A stretch of 64,000 bases of DNA from Nitrosomonas sp. (GCA_031316255.1 JALDQW010000001.1:2699485-2763484); one strand, 5' to 3'; positions 44,450 through 52,916 are shown, counted from the first letter of the stretch. The notes: generated from the letters alone by a model not told the origin. Numbers and translations are program-made.

Positions 44450-46744
44450 ATGGCCTTTACTCAACAGAATCGCGAAGTTGAAATCATCTCGCCGCTGGGG
44501 GCGGATGTTTTGCTATTGCGTGATGTCACCATTACCGAAGAACTGGGGCGCTTGTTTACGATTAATCTGGAACTGGGCAGCACCGAGGATATTAACTTTG
44601 AGGATTTGCTGGGACAGAATGTCACGATCCGGCTTAATCTGAGCAGTGGCAAGCGTTATTTCAACGGTTTTGTCAGCAGTCTCTCGCAGGGTGTCAATGA
44701 AGGCCGGTTCATGCGCTATTATGCGACGGTGAATTCCTGGCTGTGGTTTTTGACCCGCACATCGGATTGCAAGATCTTTCAGAATAAAACTGTGCCGGAG
44801 ATCGTCAAGGAAGTGCTACAGGATCTTGGGTTTTCGGATATTGTCGACCGGTTAAGCGGCAGCTACCGCACCTGGGAGTATTGCGTTCAGTACCGCGAAA
44901 CAGACTTCAATTTCCTCAGCCGCCTTTTGGAGCAGGAAGGCATTTACTATTATTTCAAGCATGACGAAGGCAAACATACGCTTTATCTGGCCGATGACAT
45001 GAGCTCGCATGACAGCATGGCAGGCTATGGAACGATCACCTACTATCCACCGAACGAGGCGATTGTTCGTGAGGATGAATGTATTTCCACCTGGAATCTG
45101 ACAAAAAATCTGCAGCCTGGCGCATACTGTCTCAACGAATATGATTTTAAGAATCCCCAGGCCGATCTTAAAACCAATTGCAATGTAACGCGCACGCATA
45201 CCCGGGCAGATTATGAAATCTACGATTACCCGGGTGAGTATGTCGAAAGCGGTGAGGGCAACAATTATGCAAAAATCCGTATTCAGGAATTGCAAAGCCA
45301 GTATGAACGTGCCCAAGCCGGCAGCAATGTGCGGGGTTTGATCTGTGGCGGGCTTTTCAAGCTGGATGGTTTCCCGCGTAAAGACCAGAATCGCGAATAT
45401 CTGGTGACTTCAGTCACGCATCATATTCATGTCGACAGTTTTGAATCGATGGGCGATAGCAGCGGCACACAATACAGTAACAGTTTTACAGCCATTGAAA
45501 GCAGTACGCCATTCAGAACAGCAAGAGTGACGCCTAAACCGATTGTGCAAGGGCCGCAGACAGCCGTTGTGGTTGGGCAGTCGGGTGATGAAATCTATAC
45601 CGACGAGTTTGGCCGTGTGAAAGTGCAGTTCTACTGGGACAGAATCGGCGAAAAAAATGAAAGCAGTTCCTGCTGGATCCGCGTTTCGCACCCTTGGGCG
45701 GGAAAAAACTGGGGTATGGTCGCCATTCCGCGTATCGGTCAGGAAGTGATCGTTGATTTTCTGGAAGGCGATCCGGACAGGCCGATTATCACTGGGCGCG
45801 TTTACAATGCGGATCAGGTGCATCCGTATGCATTGCCGGCCAATAAAACCCAGAGCGGCATATTATCGCGTTCGAGCAAGGAAGGCAGCGGCGCGAACGC
45901 GAACGAATTTCGATTTGAAGACAAAAAAGGTGATGAACAGATTTACCTGCATGCCGAAAAAAATCAGGATATCGAAGTCGAGAATGACGAAACACATTGG
46001 GTCGGACATGATCGAACAAAAACGATTGATAATGATGAAACCACGCTGGTCAAGAATAACCGCACCGAAACAGTCGGCAATAACGAGAAAATTACCATTG
46101 GCGTTGATCGGACTGAAATGGTCGGTTCCAACGAATCGATTACGATCGGATCGAACCGGACAAAATCCGTTGGCGGCAGTGAAACCGCAACGGTCGCCAT
46201 GCAACGCACGCATATGGTCGGCATTAATGAAACAATCGGCGTCGGCGGTGCGCAGGAAATCGGTATCGGCGCATTCCAGGCTGTTGCCGTTGGCGCGTAC
46301 CAGACGATCAATGTCGGCGCATACCAGAGTACCAGTGTGGGCGCCAATCAGAGCAACAATATCGGCGTGAACCAGTCCACCGATGTGGGCGCCAATCAAT
46401 CGGTTGATGTCGGCGGTAATCAATCGGTGAGTGTCGGCGGCAACCAGACCGAGTCGGTCAAAGGCAATGCCGGTAAAACAGTAAAAGGAAATGATTCGCT
46501 GGGTGTGGATGGCAATCGTAGCGCGGATGTTAAGGGTGATGATGCCGCCAAAATCGGTAAAAATCTGGTCATCGATGCGGGCGATTCGGTGGTGATCAAA
46601 ACAGGCAGCGCCAGCATCAGCATGAAAAAGGACGGCACCATTGTCATCAAGGGTAAAGACATTACTGTGGACGGATCGGGCAAGATCAACATCAAAGCCG
46701 GTGGCGACATTGTCATGAAAGGGTCCAAGATTCTGCAGAACTAG
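44450..46744 (+). CDS. vgrG: T6SS spike protein VgrG with long repetitive beta-helix tail
   Basis: A 764-residue spike. The gp27-like region includes NGFVSSLSQG, RTWEYCVQYRETDFNFLSRLLEQEG and QYERAQAGSNV; the gp5 OB region includes VVGQSGDEIYTDEFGRVKVQF and WAGKNWGMVAIPRIGQEVIV. The C-terminal part (about 500-720) is built from 8-residue repeats, especially VGAYQSTS, VGANQSNN, IGVNQSTD and VGGNQSVS, giving a triple-stranded needle. The final segment (IVIKGKDITVDGSGKINIKAGG) resembles DUF2345. No toxin domain is fused, so effectors are likely carried by the genes downstream. Confidence 0.95.
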   Translation: MAFTQQNREVEIISPLGADVLLLRDVTITEELGRLFTINLELGSTEDINFEDLLGQNVTIRLNLSSGKRYFNGFVSSLSQGVNEGRFMRYYATVNSWLWFLTRTSDCKIFQNKTVPEIVKEVLQDLGFSDIVDRLSGSYRTWEYCVQYRETDFNFLSRLLEQEGIYYYFKHDEGKHTLYLADDMSSHDSMAGYGTITYYPPNEAIVREDECISTWNLTKNLQPGAYCLNEYDFKNPQADLKTNCNVTRTHTRADYEIYDYPGEYVESGEGNNYAKIRIQELQSQYERAQAGSNVRGLICGGLFKLDGFPRKDQNREYLVTSVTHHIHVDSFESMGDSSGTQYSNSFTAIESSTPFRTARVTPKPIVQGPQTAVVVGQSGDEIYTDEFGRVKVQFYWDRIGEKNESSSCWIRVSHPWAGKNWGMVAIPRIGQEVIVDFLEGDPDRPIITGRVYNADQVHPYALPANKTQSGILSRSSKEGSGANANEFRFEDKKGDEQIYLHAEKNQDIEVENDETHWVGHDRTKTIDNDETTLVKNNRTETVGNNEKITIGVDRTEMVGSNESITIGSNRTKSVGGSETATVAMQRTHMVGINETIGVGGAQEIGIGAFQAVAVGAYQTINVGAYQSTSVGANQSNNIGVNQSTDVGANQSVDVGGNQSVSVGGNQTESVKGNAGKTVKGNDSLGVDGNRSADVKGDDAAKIGKNLVIDAGDSVVIKTGSASISMKKDGTIVIKGKDITVDGSGKINIKAGGDIVMKGSKILQN
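46250..46460 (+). repeat. 24-bp in-frame tandem repeats inside vgrG
   Basis: Roughly eight to nine consecutive 24-bp units encode octapeptides of the form VG-A/G-N/Y-Q-S/T-x-x. Nucleotide similarity between adjacent units is high (GTGGGCGCCAATCAG-like cores), so copy number may change by slippage or recombination. Confidence 0.7.
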
Positions 46745-46772
46745 GCGATAACTGCTGCCAGGGAGAAAGATA

Positions 46773-47336
46773 ATGAGTAACAACGATACGCTGGAAACAG
46801 AAAACGAATCAGAACACAACACCGATGAAATGGACGGCGAAGATTTGCTGCGGCAATTACTCGATGCAAAGCCAGGCAAGGCTGAACAGCCTGTTCCACC
46901 AGCTGATCCAGCCGGTATTGTCATCGGTGACCTGATCGCAATGACGGATGAAGGCCAAACACCGTTGGTTTGCTACCCCGGCCAGCCTGGCACAGCAGCA
47001 TTGCGTGCAAGAACCACGGTTAATCTGTACGGAAAACATATCGGCAAGCCGGTTGTGCTGATGTTTGAAGCGAATGACCTGACCAAGCCAATCATTATGG
47101 GTGTCTTAAAAGAAACCGAAGCAGGCTGGCCGCTGGAACAGCATCCCGGGCAGGTTGAAGTCGATGTCGACGGCGAGCGGATGACGGTCAGCGCCAAGGA
47201 GCAGCTTGTTTTACAGTGCGGCAAGGCGAGTATTACCTTGACCAAGGCGGGAAAAGTATTGATCAAGGGGAGTTATGTGTCGAGCCGGTCGTCTGGGGTG
47301 AATCGGATCAAGGGTGGGTCGGTGCAGCTGAATTGA
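46773..47336 (+). CDS. DUF6484 domain-containing T6SS protein
   Basis: A 187-residue protein with an acidic, disordered N-terminus (about 1-45). The DUF6484 core follows: IVIGDLIAMTDEGQTPLVCY and GKPVVLMFEANDLTKPIIMGVL, an OB-like fold that resembles a stand-alone VgrG base. The C-terminal KASITLTKAGKVLIKGSYV resembles the beta-helix spike tip and ends SGVNRIKGGSVQLN. Such genes sit directly after vgrG in many betaproteobacterial clusters and probably help load effectors; the mechanism is unproven. A GGGAG motif precedes the ATG. Confidence 0.85.
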   Translation: MSNNDTLETENESEHNTDEMDGEDLLRQLLDAKPGKAEQPVPPADPAGIVIGDLIAMTDEGQTPLVCYPGQPGTAALRARTTVNLYGKHIGKPVVLMFEANDLTKPIIMGVLKETEAGWPLEQHPGQVEVDVDGERMTVSAKEQLVLQCGKASITLTKAGKVLIKGSYVSSRSSGVNRIKGGSVQLN

Positions 47337-47360
47337 TTTCTGGTTTGGCGAAAAAGTTTT

Positions 47361-47618
47361 ATGCCTGAAATAAGTCGTTTTCTTGGGATAGTGATTCGGA
47401 TGTATATTCAGGAACACCATCCGGCACATTTTCATGCAGAATATGGTAAATATGAAATTACCGTCGATATTGAAACGGGCATTGTAACCGGGAAATTCCC
47501 TCGAAGAGCATTGAGTGCAGTGCTTGAGTGGTATGAATTGCATCAGGATGAACTTATGGCAAATTGGGAAGCGGCGATGGATAGAAGGCCATTGTCTAAA
47601 ATAGAACCATTGGAGTAG
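47361..47618 (+). CDS. DUF4160 protein
   Basis: An 85-residue protein with the typical MPEISRFLGIVIRMYIQEHHPAHFHAEYG start and the GxLPRRALxxVxEWxxLHxxEL-like helix (KFPRRALSAVLEWYELHQDEL). DUF4160 genes are commonly paired with DUF2442 genes, as here (3 nt apart), in what is often viewed as a toxin-antitoxin-like module. Activity is unknown. It interrupts the expected DUF6484-DUF2169 order of the effector block. Confidence 0.88.
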   Translation: MPEISRFLGIVIRMYIQEHHPAHFHAEYGKYEITVDIETGIVTGKFPRRALSAVLEWYELHQDELMANWEAAMDRRPLSKIEPLE

Positions 47619-47621
47619 AAA

Positions 47622-47903
47622 ATGTTTATGCATGTTACACAAGCAAAATACATTGATGAATATAGAGTCTGGCTGTGTTTTAATGATGGAGCCGAGGGCG
47701 AGATTGATTTGGCTTCTGAGTTATATGGTGAAATTTTTGAGCCATTGAAGGATAAGGAATTTTTTAAATCTTTTATCCTGGAAGGGCATACTTTATCCTG
47801 GAGCAATGGCGCCGATTTTGCTCCGGAGTTTTTGCGAGAGCATATTATAGCGCGTGATGGAATGAGGGATAAAGAACGAACTGATCGTGTTTCTATGAAA
47901 TAG
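47622..47903 (+). CDS. DUF2442 protein
   Basis: A 93-residue protein with the family pattern VTQAKYIDEYRVWLCFNDGAEGEIDL..ELYG, PLKDKEFFKSFILEGHTLSWSNGADFAPEFL. It follows the DUF4160 gene by 3 nt and ends one base before the DUF2169 start, so the pair lies in the operon in register. DUF2442 is likely the partner that neutralises or folds with DUF4160; this is inference from pairing. Confidence 0.88.
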   Translation: MFMHVTQAKYIDEYRVWLCFNDGAEGEIDLASELYGEIFEPLKDKEFFKSFILEGHTLSWSNGADFAPEFLREHIIARDGMRDKERTDRVSMK

Positions 47904-47904
47904 A

Positions 47905-49011
47905 ATGGATCTAATTAACGCAACCAACATGCAAGCCGGTTACACCATGGGGATGAAGCCCGATGGGCGGGAGCTGCTTGTGGTTGCGGTTAAGGGTACA
48001 TTTGATTTTCCCAAACCTGGGGAGCAGGTTAAATTGTCTGCACAACAGGTGCCGCTGGTTGAAGCCGATACCTTTACCGGTGAACCGGGTTTTTCCGCAC
48101 CAATGTATGAAGTCGATTATGCGCCGATCAAACACAAGTGCGATGTGCTGCTAAACGGCAGCGCTTATGCGCCGCAGGGCAAGCCAGCCGACCGGGTTCA
48201 GGTCGGACTCAAGCTGGGCAACTGGATAAAAACTTTTGTGGTGACGGGTGATCGTCATTGGCAGGCTGGTCTGACGATATCACCGGGCAATCCGTCACAA
48301 TTTACCGTCATGCCGATCAGCTATGATAGAGCATTTGGTGGTCTGGACAATTTCCACGAGGACAAGGAAAAACATACTGCGTATATGCTCAATCCGGTTG
48401 GCAAAGGTTACCACAGCAACCTGTCGAGCAGTCTGGTCGATAAAACGCCGATGCCGAATACCGAGGCCGTCAATCAACCGGTCACACAACCCGATGGGGC
48501 GTATCAGTCGATGGCATTCGGCCCGGTTGGGCGTGGCTGGTCGTCGCGACTGAAACATGCCGGAACTTACGATCAGGACTGGATCGACAACACTTTTCCA
48601 TTCCTGCCTGCCGATTTCAAGGAAGCGTATTACCAGGCGGCACCGGACGATCAACAGATTCCCTATCCCAAAGGCGGCGAAGAAGTGGTGATGGTTAATC
48701 TTACACCGGAAGGCCGTACTGCATTCCATTTGCCGGTGATCGACGTACCCGTGGTATTTTTTCGAAAGAAAGGCGAACGGCACGAGACGCAAGCGGTGAT
48801 CGACACCGTTGTCATCGAACCGGATAAACGTATTTTTACCCTGACCTGGCGCGCATGCCTGCCATTGAAAAAGAATATTTTCGAAATCCCGCAAATACTG
48901 GCAGGGAAGAAATCAAAAGCCTGGTGGCGTGCAAGGGAATTGGGAAAGACGTATTATCCATCGTTGGCGCATTTGGCGGAAAAGAACAAAGTTGAAATTG
49001 AAGATGAATAA
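47905..49011 (+). CDS. DUF2169 T6SS effector-adaptor protein
   Basis: A 368-residue protein with DUF2169 hallmarks: NATNMQAGYTMGMKPDGRELLVVAVKGTFDF, APIKHKCDVLLNGSAYAP, FTVMPISYDRAFGG and YHSNLS..VDKTPMPNTE, with PVGRGWSSRLKHAGTYDQDWIDN towards the end. DUF2169 proteins serve as adaptors for effectors carrying PAAR-like DUF4150 domains; the matching DUF4150 gene is at 50776. A mobile element (49017-49157) and hicAB now separate the two. Confidence 0.9.
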   Translation: MDLINATNMQAGYTMGMKPDGRELLVVAVKGTFDFPKPGEQVKLSAQQVPLVEADTFTGEPGFSAPMYEVDYAPIKHKCDVLLNGSAYAPQGKPADRVQVGLKLGNWIKTFVVTGDRHWQAGLTISPGNPSQFTVMPISYDRAFGGLDNFHEDKEKHTAYMLNPVGKGYHSNLSSSLVDKTPMPNTEAVNQPVTQPDGAYQSMAFGPVGRGWSSRLKHAGTYDQDWIDNTFPFLPADFKEAYYQAAPDDQQIPYPKGGEEVVMVNLTPEGRTAFHLPVIDVPVVFFRKKGERHETQAVIDTVVIEPDKRIFTLTWRACLPLKKNIFEIPQILAGKKSKAWWRARELGKTYYPSLAHLAEKNKVEIEDE

Positions 49012-49016
49012 ATAAA

Positions 49017-49157
49017 GGGCACCTCTAAAAATTCAGAGTTTTAAACAAGACGAGGCGATAACAAAAAATATTGACGTAGCATATGATTGATATGTAAGGA
49101 GATATTTTTTGTGAGCAACAAAGTATTGTGACGAAATATGGATTTTTAGAGGTGCCC
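49017..49157 (+). mobile_element. Short non-autonomous element (MITE-like), copy 1, 141 bp
   Basis: Both ends carry the 16-bp inverted repeat GGGCACCTCTAAAAAT, and the element is flanked by TAAA on each side (49013-49016 and 49158-49161), a likely 4-bp target duplication. It has no coding capacity. It is nearly the same as the element at 63162-63341 read in reverse, but lacks a 39-bp segment. It lies directly after the DUF2169 stop. Confidence 0.85.
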
Positions 49158-49210
49158 TAAAGTGGTTTTCTGAATAATAGAAGGGATGTTTCTATGACCA
49201 ATGTTGCGGT

Positions 49211-49462
49211 ATGAAAAGAAAAAAGCTTCTTCAACGGCTACTATCGGGAACAACGAATATTCGTTTTTCCGATGCGGTAGCATGCGCCGAAGCATTCGGT
49301 TTTCAATTAGATAGAGTCAATGGAAGTCACCACATTTACACGCATAAAGACATTCCGGAGTTGCTGAATCTTCAGAATGTTAAAGGGAAGGCCAAACCAT
49401 ACCAAATCAAGCAATTGCTACAATTGATAGAAACCCATAACCTTCAAATGGAGGACAAATGA
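49211..49462 (+). CDS. hicA: HicA-family mRNA interferase toxin
   Basis: An 83-residue protein with the HicA dsRBD-like pattern: AEAFGFQLDRVNGSHHIYTH with the catalytic His in GSHH, then LLNLQNVKGKAKPYQIKQLLQLIE. HicA cleaves mRNA and is neutralised by HicB; the toxin-first order fits. The ATG at 49211 overlaps the stop of a six-codon frame (ATG at 49195) that follows GAAGGGA, so initiation may be coupled to a leader. Stop and hicB start overlap by 4 nt. Confidence 0.88.
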   Translation: MKRKKLLQRLLSGTTNIRFSDAVACAEAFGFQLDRVNGSHHIYTHKDIPELLNLQNVKGKAKPYQIKQLLQLIETHNLQMEDK

Positions 49463-49680
49463 TGAAAGATTATCACATCAATATTTTTTATAGCGAAGCA
49501 GATCATGGATATATCGCTGATATTCCGGATTTAAAGGCATGTTCCGCCTTTGGTGAAACACCTGGTCAAGCATTAACAGAAGTACTCGCGGCAAAAGAAA
49601 GCTGGTTGGCGTCAGCAAAATCAAATGGCAAACCAATTCCCCTGCCTGAGTACAAACCTGTGATCTATCAGCGTGCTTAA
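49459..49680 (+). CDS. hicB: HicB-family antitoxin
   Basis: A 73-residue partially degraded RNase H-fold protein: YHINIFYSEADHGYIADIPDLKACSAFGETPGQALTEVLAAKESWL is the HicB core. No separate ribbon-helix-helix domain is present, so this is the short antitoxin form. Overlap with hicA (ATGATG) implies coupled translation. The pair is inserted between the adaptor gene and the rest of the T6SS effector genes. Confidence 0.88.
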   Translation: MMKDYHINIFYSEADHGYIADIPDLKACSAFGETPGQALTEVLAAKESWLASAKSNGKPIPLPEYKPVIYQRA

Positions 49681-49743
49681 CATGATGCTATTGAGAGATC
49701 CTGTACATAAAATTGATTTGAATGGATTTGATGGAGTAAAGCT

Positions 49744-50772
49744 TTGAGCGGTTTCCCTTTAACGATTACGAGCGTTGGCATGGTGACAGGTGTTGGCCTG
49801 AATGCCCCGGCAACCTGCGCCGCGATTCGTTGCGCAATCGATAATTTTCAGGATACCCGTTTCATGGACAACGGCGGGGAATGGTTGATGGGGTGCGAAG
49901 TGCCATTGGAGCAGCCGTGGCGCGGCAAAACCAAGCTGCTCAAAATGGCGGCGATGGCGATCCGGGAATGCCTGCAAAGCTATCCGCAACTGAATCCCAA
50001 AGTAACGCCAATGCTGCTCTGTCTGTCCGAACACGAGCGTAAAGGGCGCGTCATTGACGACGATAATCAGTTTTTTCTTGATCTGCAGGAAGAACTGCAA
50101 CTGCAGTTCCATGAAAAATCGCGCATCATCGCGCACGGCCATGCCGCGGTGGGTGTGGCGATGAAACACGCGCGCAGACTGATTCAGGAATTCGGTTGCA
50201 GCCAGGTACTGATCGCGGCAACCGACAGCTTGCTGGTTGGTGCAACATTGGCGCATTTTGAAGAACATGAACGCTTATTGACCAGTAATCATTCCAATGG
50301 ATTTATTCCGGGTGAAGCGGGAGCTGCGTTGCTTGTAGAGCCTTATAACGGACAGAAAAATCAACTGGTGTGCACCGGGCTTGGCTTTGGGGTGGAGAAG
50401 GCGCATGTGTATTCGGAAGAACCGTTGCGGGCGGATGGGTTGACGGCGGCGATTAGGGAAGCGTTGGATGATGCGGGTTGTGATATCGGTGATTTGGATT
50501 TTCGGATTACTGATATTTCTGGAGAACATTATTATTTTAAGGAAGCGTCTTTGGCATTTGGTCGGCTGGAACGAATTATAAGGGATGAATTCGATATCTG
50601 GCACCCGGCAGATTGTGTGGGGGAAGTTGGTTCTGCGTTGGGTCTGGTGATGATTGCTGTTTTGAAGGCAGCTTGTGAAAGGGCTTATAGTAAGGGTGGT
50701 CATATTCTGGCGCATTTGGGAGATGATGATGGTAAGCGCTCTTCGATGATTTTTGCCTGGCAAGGGAGTTGA
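49744..50772 (+). CDS. Ketoacyl-synthase-fold protein in the T6SS effector block, catalytic Cys apparently lost
   Basis: A TTG start with GGAG six bases upstream gives 342 residues. The thiolase-like fold is indicated by the N-terminal VGMVTGVGLNAPATCAAIR, the NGFIPGEAGAALLVE strand and DCVGEVGSALGLVMIAVL near the end. In FabF-type enzymes the active Cys lies in TACATS before a helix; the aligned segment here reads AHGHAAVGVAM, giving His in place of Cys. A condensing reaction is thus unlikely. Similar KS-like genes occur between DUF2169 and DUF4150 genes in other T6SS clusters, pointing to a chaperone or effector-related role, which is inference. Confidence 0.75.
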   Translation: MSGFPLTITSVGMVTGVGLNAPATCAAIRCAIDNFQDTRFMDNGGEWLMGCEVPLEQPWRGKTKLLKMAAMAIRECLQSYPQLNPKVTPMLLCLSEHERKGRVIDDDNQFFLDLQEELQLQFHEKSRIIAHGHAAVGVAMKHARRLIQEFGCSQVLIAATDSLLVGATLAHFEEHERLLTSNHSNGFIPGEAGAALLVEPYNGQKNQLVCTGLGFGVEKAHVYSEEPLRADGLTAAIREALDDAGCDIGDLDFRITDISGEHYYFKEASLAFGRLERIIRDEFDIWHPADCVGEVGSALGLVMIAVLKAACERAYSKGGHILAHLGDDDGKRSSMIFAWQGS

Positions 50773-50775
50773 TGA

Positions 50776-51897
50776 ATGGCGAATGAAGTATATGCAAATG
50801 GCATGGAATTGGCTTGTAAGGCAGGTTCGGGTAAAGTGATCGCTGCTTTCCCGGATGTTTGCATGACGCCGCCGGAAAACCCGGCAACCCCGCCGGGTGT
50901 TCCGGTTCCATATCCAAACACAGCACAAGCCTCAGATACGGCTGATGGCAGTAAAAATGTACAAATCTCTGGTAAAGAGATTATGCTCAAAAACAAGTCA
51001 TGCTTTAAAACGTTGTCGGGTAATGAAGCGGGTAGTACAGCAAAGAAAGGTGTTGTTTCCAGCAAGATTAAAGGCAAGGTGTACTTCGTCAAATGGTCAA
51101 TGGATGTCAAAGTGGAAGGTGAGAATGTTGATCGGCATTTGGATTTGACGACGAATAATCATGGCTGTACTGCGGCTAATGAGGCGGCGCCTTGGATGTA
51201 TACCGATGCAATGACAACACTCGGTAACTTTTCAGAATGTGCTGATGATGCAGACAAAATAGAAAAAAAATGTTCAGAAGGTGGAAAGAAAGGTGGAGCA
51301 GAACAGTGTCCCGGTTTTCTGTCTAAGTCTGTTAGTGAACAGAGAGTTCAATTTTCAAAAGGTGGAGAAACTAGTCGCACTGCTCAAGCAGCCGCGAAAG
51401 CAACTGAGGATGCAGATAGTAGTGATTGCGTAACTGCAATGAGATGTTTTTTAAGACCATATAGTAAGGATTTAAAAAATAAATCAGGATGTTGTCCCGG
51501 ACAGTCACCGCATCATATACCGCCACAGAACATGGTAAATCATCTGCCAGGGTATAGTCATGGTAGTGCTCTGTGTGTTTGCTTGGAAGGTGCGAGTCAG
51601 CATGTCGGGTCTCATGGCGAGAATCATGCGGCACTGGATTATTTGGCGGGCAAAAAGGGGTGGGGTAAATGTAAACTGAAAGAATATAATGAAATATGCG
51701 CAATTGCTGTTGCCGCGCAATGTGGCTGTAGAAAAGAATGTATTGAACAGCAGCTTAACGAATCGCCAGCTTTTAAAAACAATCTTGACAAACCTGTAAC
51801 ACATTGGCAGTCGAATAGCCGGCAATTGGGGGATTCTACTAAAGAACTGCTGAATAAAGCATTTAAAGCAGCAACCAAAGTAGTGACTAACAGATAA
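50776..51897 (+). CDS. PAAR-like DUF4150 protein with Cys/His-rich putative nuclease toxin
   Basis: A 373-residue polymorphic effector. The N-terminal ~135 residues are DUF4150: EVYANGMELACKAGSGKVIAAFPDVC, TPPENPATPPGVPVPYPNTA, KSCFKTLSGNEAG and TNNHGC, a spike-capping PAAR relative. The C-terminal ~170 residues are Cys- and His-rich, with CCPGQSPHHIPPQNMV (His246-His247) and a later HGENHAALDYL (His280, His284). The pattern resembles HNH/Endo VII-type toxins such as the GHH/AHH groups, so DNA or RNA cleavage is likely but not proven. It follows the KS-like gene by 3 nt and precedes a likely immunity gene. Confidence 0.8.
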   Translation: MANEVYANGMELACKAGSGKVIAAFPDVCMTPPENPATPPGVPVPYPNTAQASDTADGSKNVQISGKEIMLKNKSCFKTLSGNEAGSTAKKGVVSSKIKGKVYFVKWSMDVKVEGENVDRHLDLTTNNHGCTAANEAAPWMYTDAMTTLGNFSECADDADKIEKKCSEGGKKGGAEQCPGFLSKSVSEQRVQFSKGGETSRTAQAAAKATEDADSSDCVTAMRCFLRPYSKDLKNKSGCCPGQSPHHIPPQNMVNHLPGYSHGSALCVCLEGASQHVGSHGENHAALDYLAGKKGWGKCKLKEYNEICAIAVAAQCGCRKECIEQQLNESPAFKNNLDKPVTHWQSNSRQLGDSTKELLNKAFKAATKVVTNR

Positions 51898-51924
51898 TTT
51901 TAAGTATATTGAGGTTAATTGAAG

Positions 51925-52833
51925 ATGGAACATGAAACTTCTACTTTTTTGAGCGGTTGTGCACCGTTTTATGACTTACTTTTTTTTTCAAAGGAATTAG
52001 ATGAGCTAGCTATAAAAGGCGCACCAAATTCTAGTTTTTTTATTTTTGATGAAACTGATTCTGAAGATTGTTTCAGAAAATACGATGAATCAGTTGGTTG
52101 GCCTGCAATTGCAATGACGACCATTAAACCTGAAGGTGGAATTAGAGAAGTCATAGCTATTGGTCCAAATGGTGATTTCTGGGAACTTGAGCCTTCTTCA
52201 ACGCAAGAAACTGTTGGAAAAATAACCGGTTTTAATGGAAATTTGCGTACTCTTTCTGTGATTGATGAAACGATTCTTGCTTGCGGCATGGGGCGCGTGG
52301 TGCTTCAAAGAGAAAGTAAAGGGCAATGGAATTCTATTGGGCCTTCTCCTCTGGAAAACGATCCAGAAATTGTAGGTTTTGAAGATATTGATGGATATTC
52401 TAAGGCTGAGATGTATGCAGTGGGATGGGGTGGTGAGATATGGTGGTATGACAACGGAATATGGCGGCAAGCTGATAGCCCTACATCTGTCAATCTAACA
52501 GCATTGTGTTGCGCTGAAGATGGAACAGTTTATGTTGTAGGACATAATGGAATCATGTTGCAAGGGCGTCATGATACATGGAAAGTTATTGATACAGAAA
52601 GAAAAGAAAATCTACGTGATGTGGCTTTTTATAACGGAGAAGTTTACGTTACTACTGATTTTCGTATTTTAAAGGTTGATGATGAGAAACTTGTTAACGA
52701 AACCGCTTTTGCAGAAACTAATGATATTCCTTTAACTTGTTTACATTTACTTACTGCAGCCGATGGCCTCATTTCTCTTGGAACAAAAGATGTATTTAGA
52801 TTAAAAACAGGTAATTGGGAACGTTTGGTTTAA
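51925..52833 (+). CDS. Probable immunity protein, beta-propeller-like
   Basis: I use the ATG at 51925 (302 residues) with GAGG ten bases upstream; a TTG two codons earlier is an alternative. The body contains repeated blade-like strands (EVIAIGPNGDFWEL, AEMYAVGWGGEIWWYDNGIW, GTVYVVGHNGIMLQGRHDTW, EVYVTTDFRILKVDD). It has no signal peptide. Its composition is more AT-rich than the T6SS core, and its place 27 nt after the effector gene is the normal immunity position. No family recognised beyond the propeller-like look. Confidence 0.6.
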   Translation: MEHETSTFLSGCAPFYDLLFFSKELDELAIKGAPNSSFFIFDETDSEDCFRKYDESVGWPAIAMTTIKPEGGIREVIAIGPNGDFWELEPSSTQETVGKITGFNGNLRTLSVIDETILACGMGRVVLQRESKGQWNSIGPSPLENDPEIVGFEDIDGYSKAEMYAVGWGGEIWWYDNGIWRQADSPTSVNLTALCCAEDGTVYVVGHNGIMLQGRHDTWKVIDTERKENLRDVAFYNGEVYVTTDFRILKVDDEKLVNETAFAETNDIPLTCLHLLTAADGLISLGTKDVFRLKTGNWERLV

Positions 52834-52916
52834 TGTGAGCTGTAGTAGTGTGATTGCCAGACAAAACAAAATTAACTAGTCGGCCCTTAAAATATCCACA
52901 AGTGCATGATATTAAT

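Noticed and set aside
46250..46460. CRISPR-like array
   Set aside because: The regular 24-bp repeats have no unique spacers and are in frame within vgrG, encoding octapeptides.
45863..46924. Minus-strand 353-codon open frame antisense to vgrG and the DUF6484 gene
   Set aside because: It is the mirror of the repetitive VgrG needle; the regular 24-bp repeats keep several frames open. No start signal or family.
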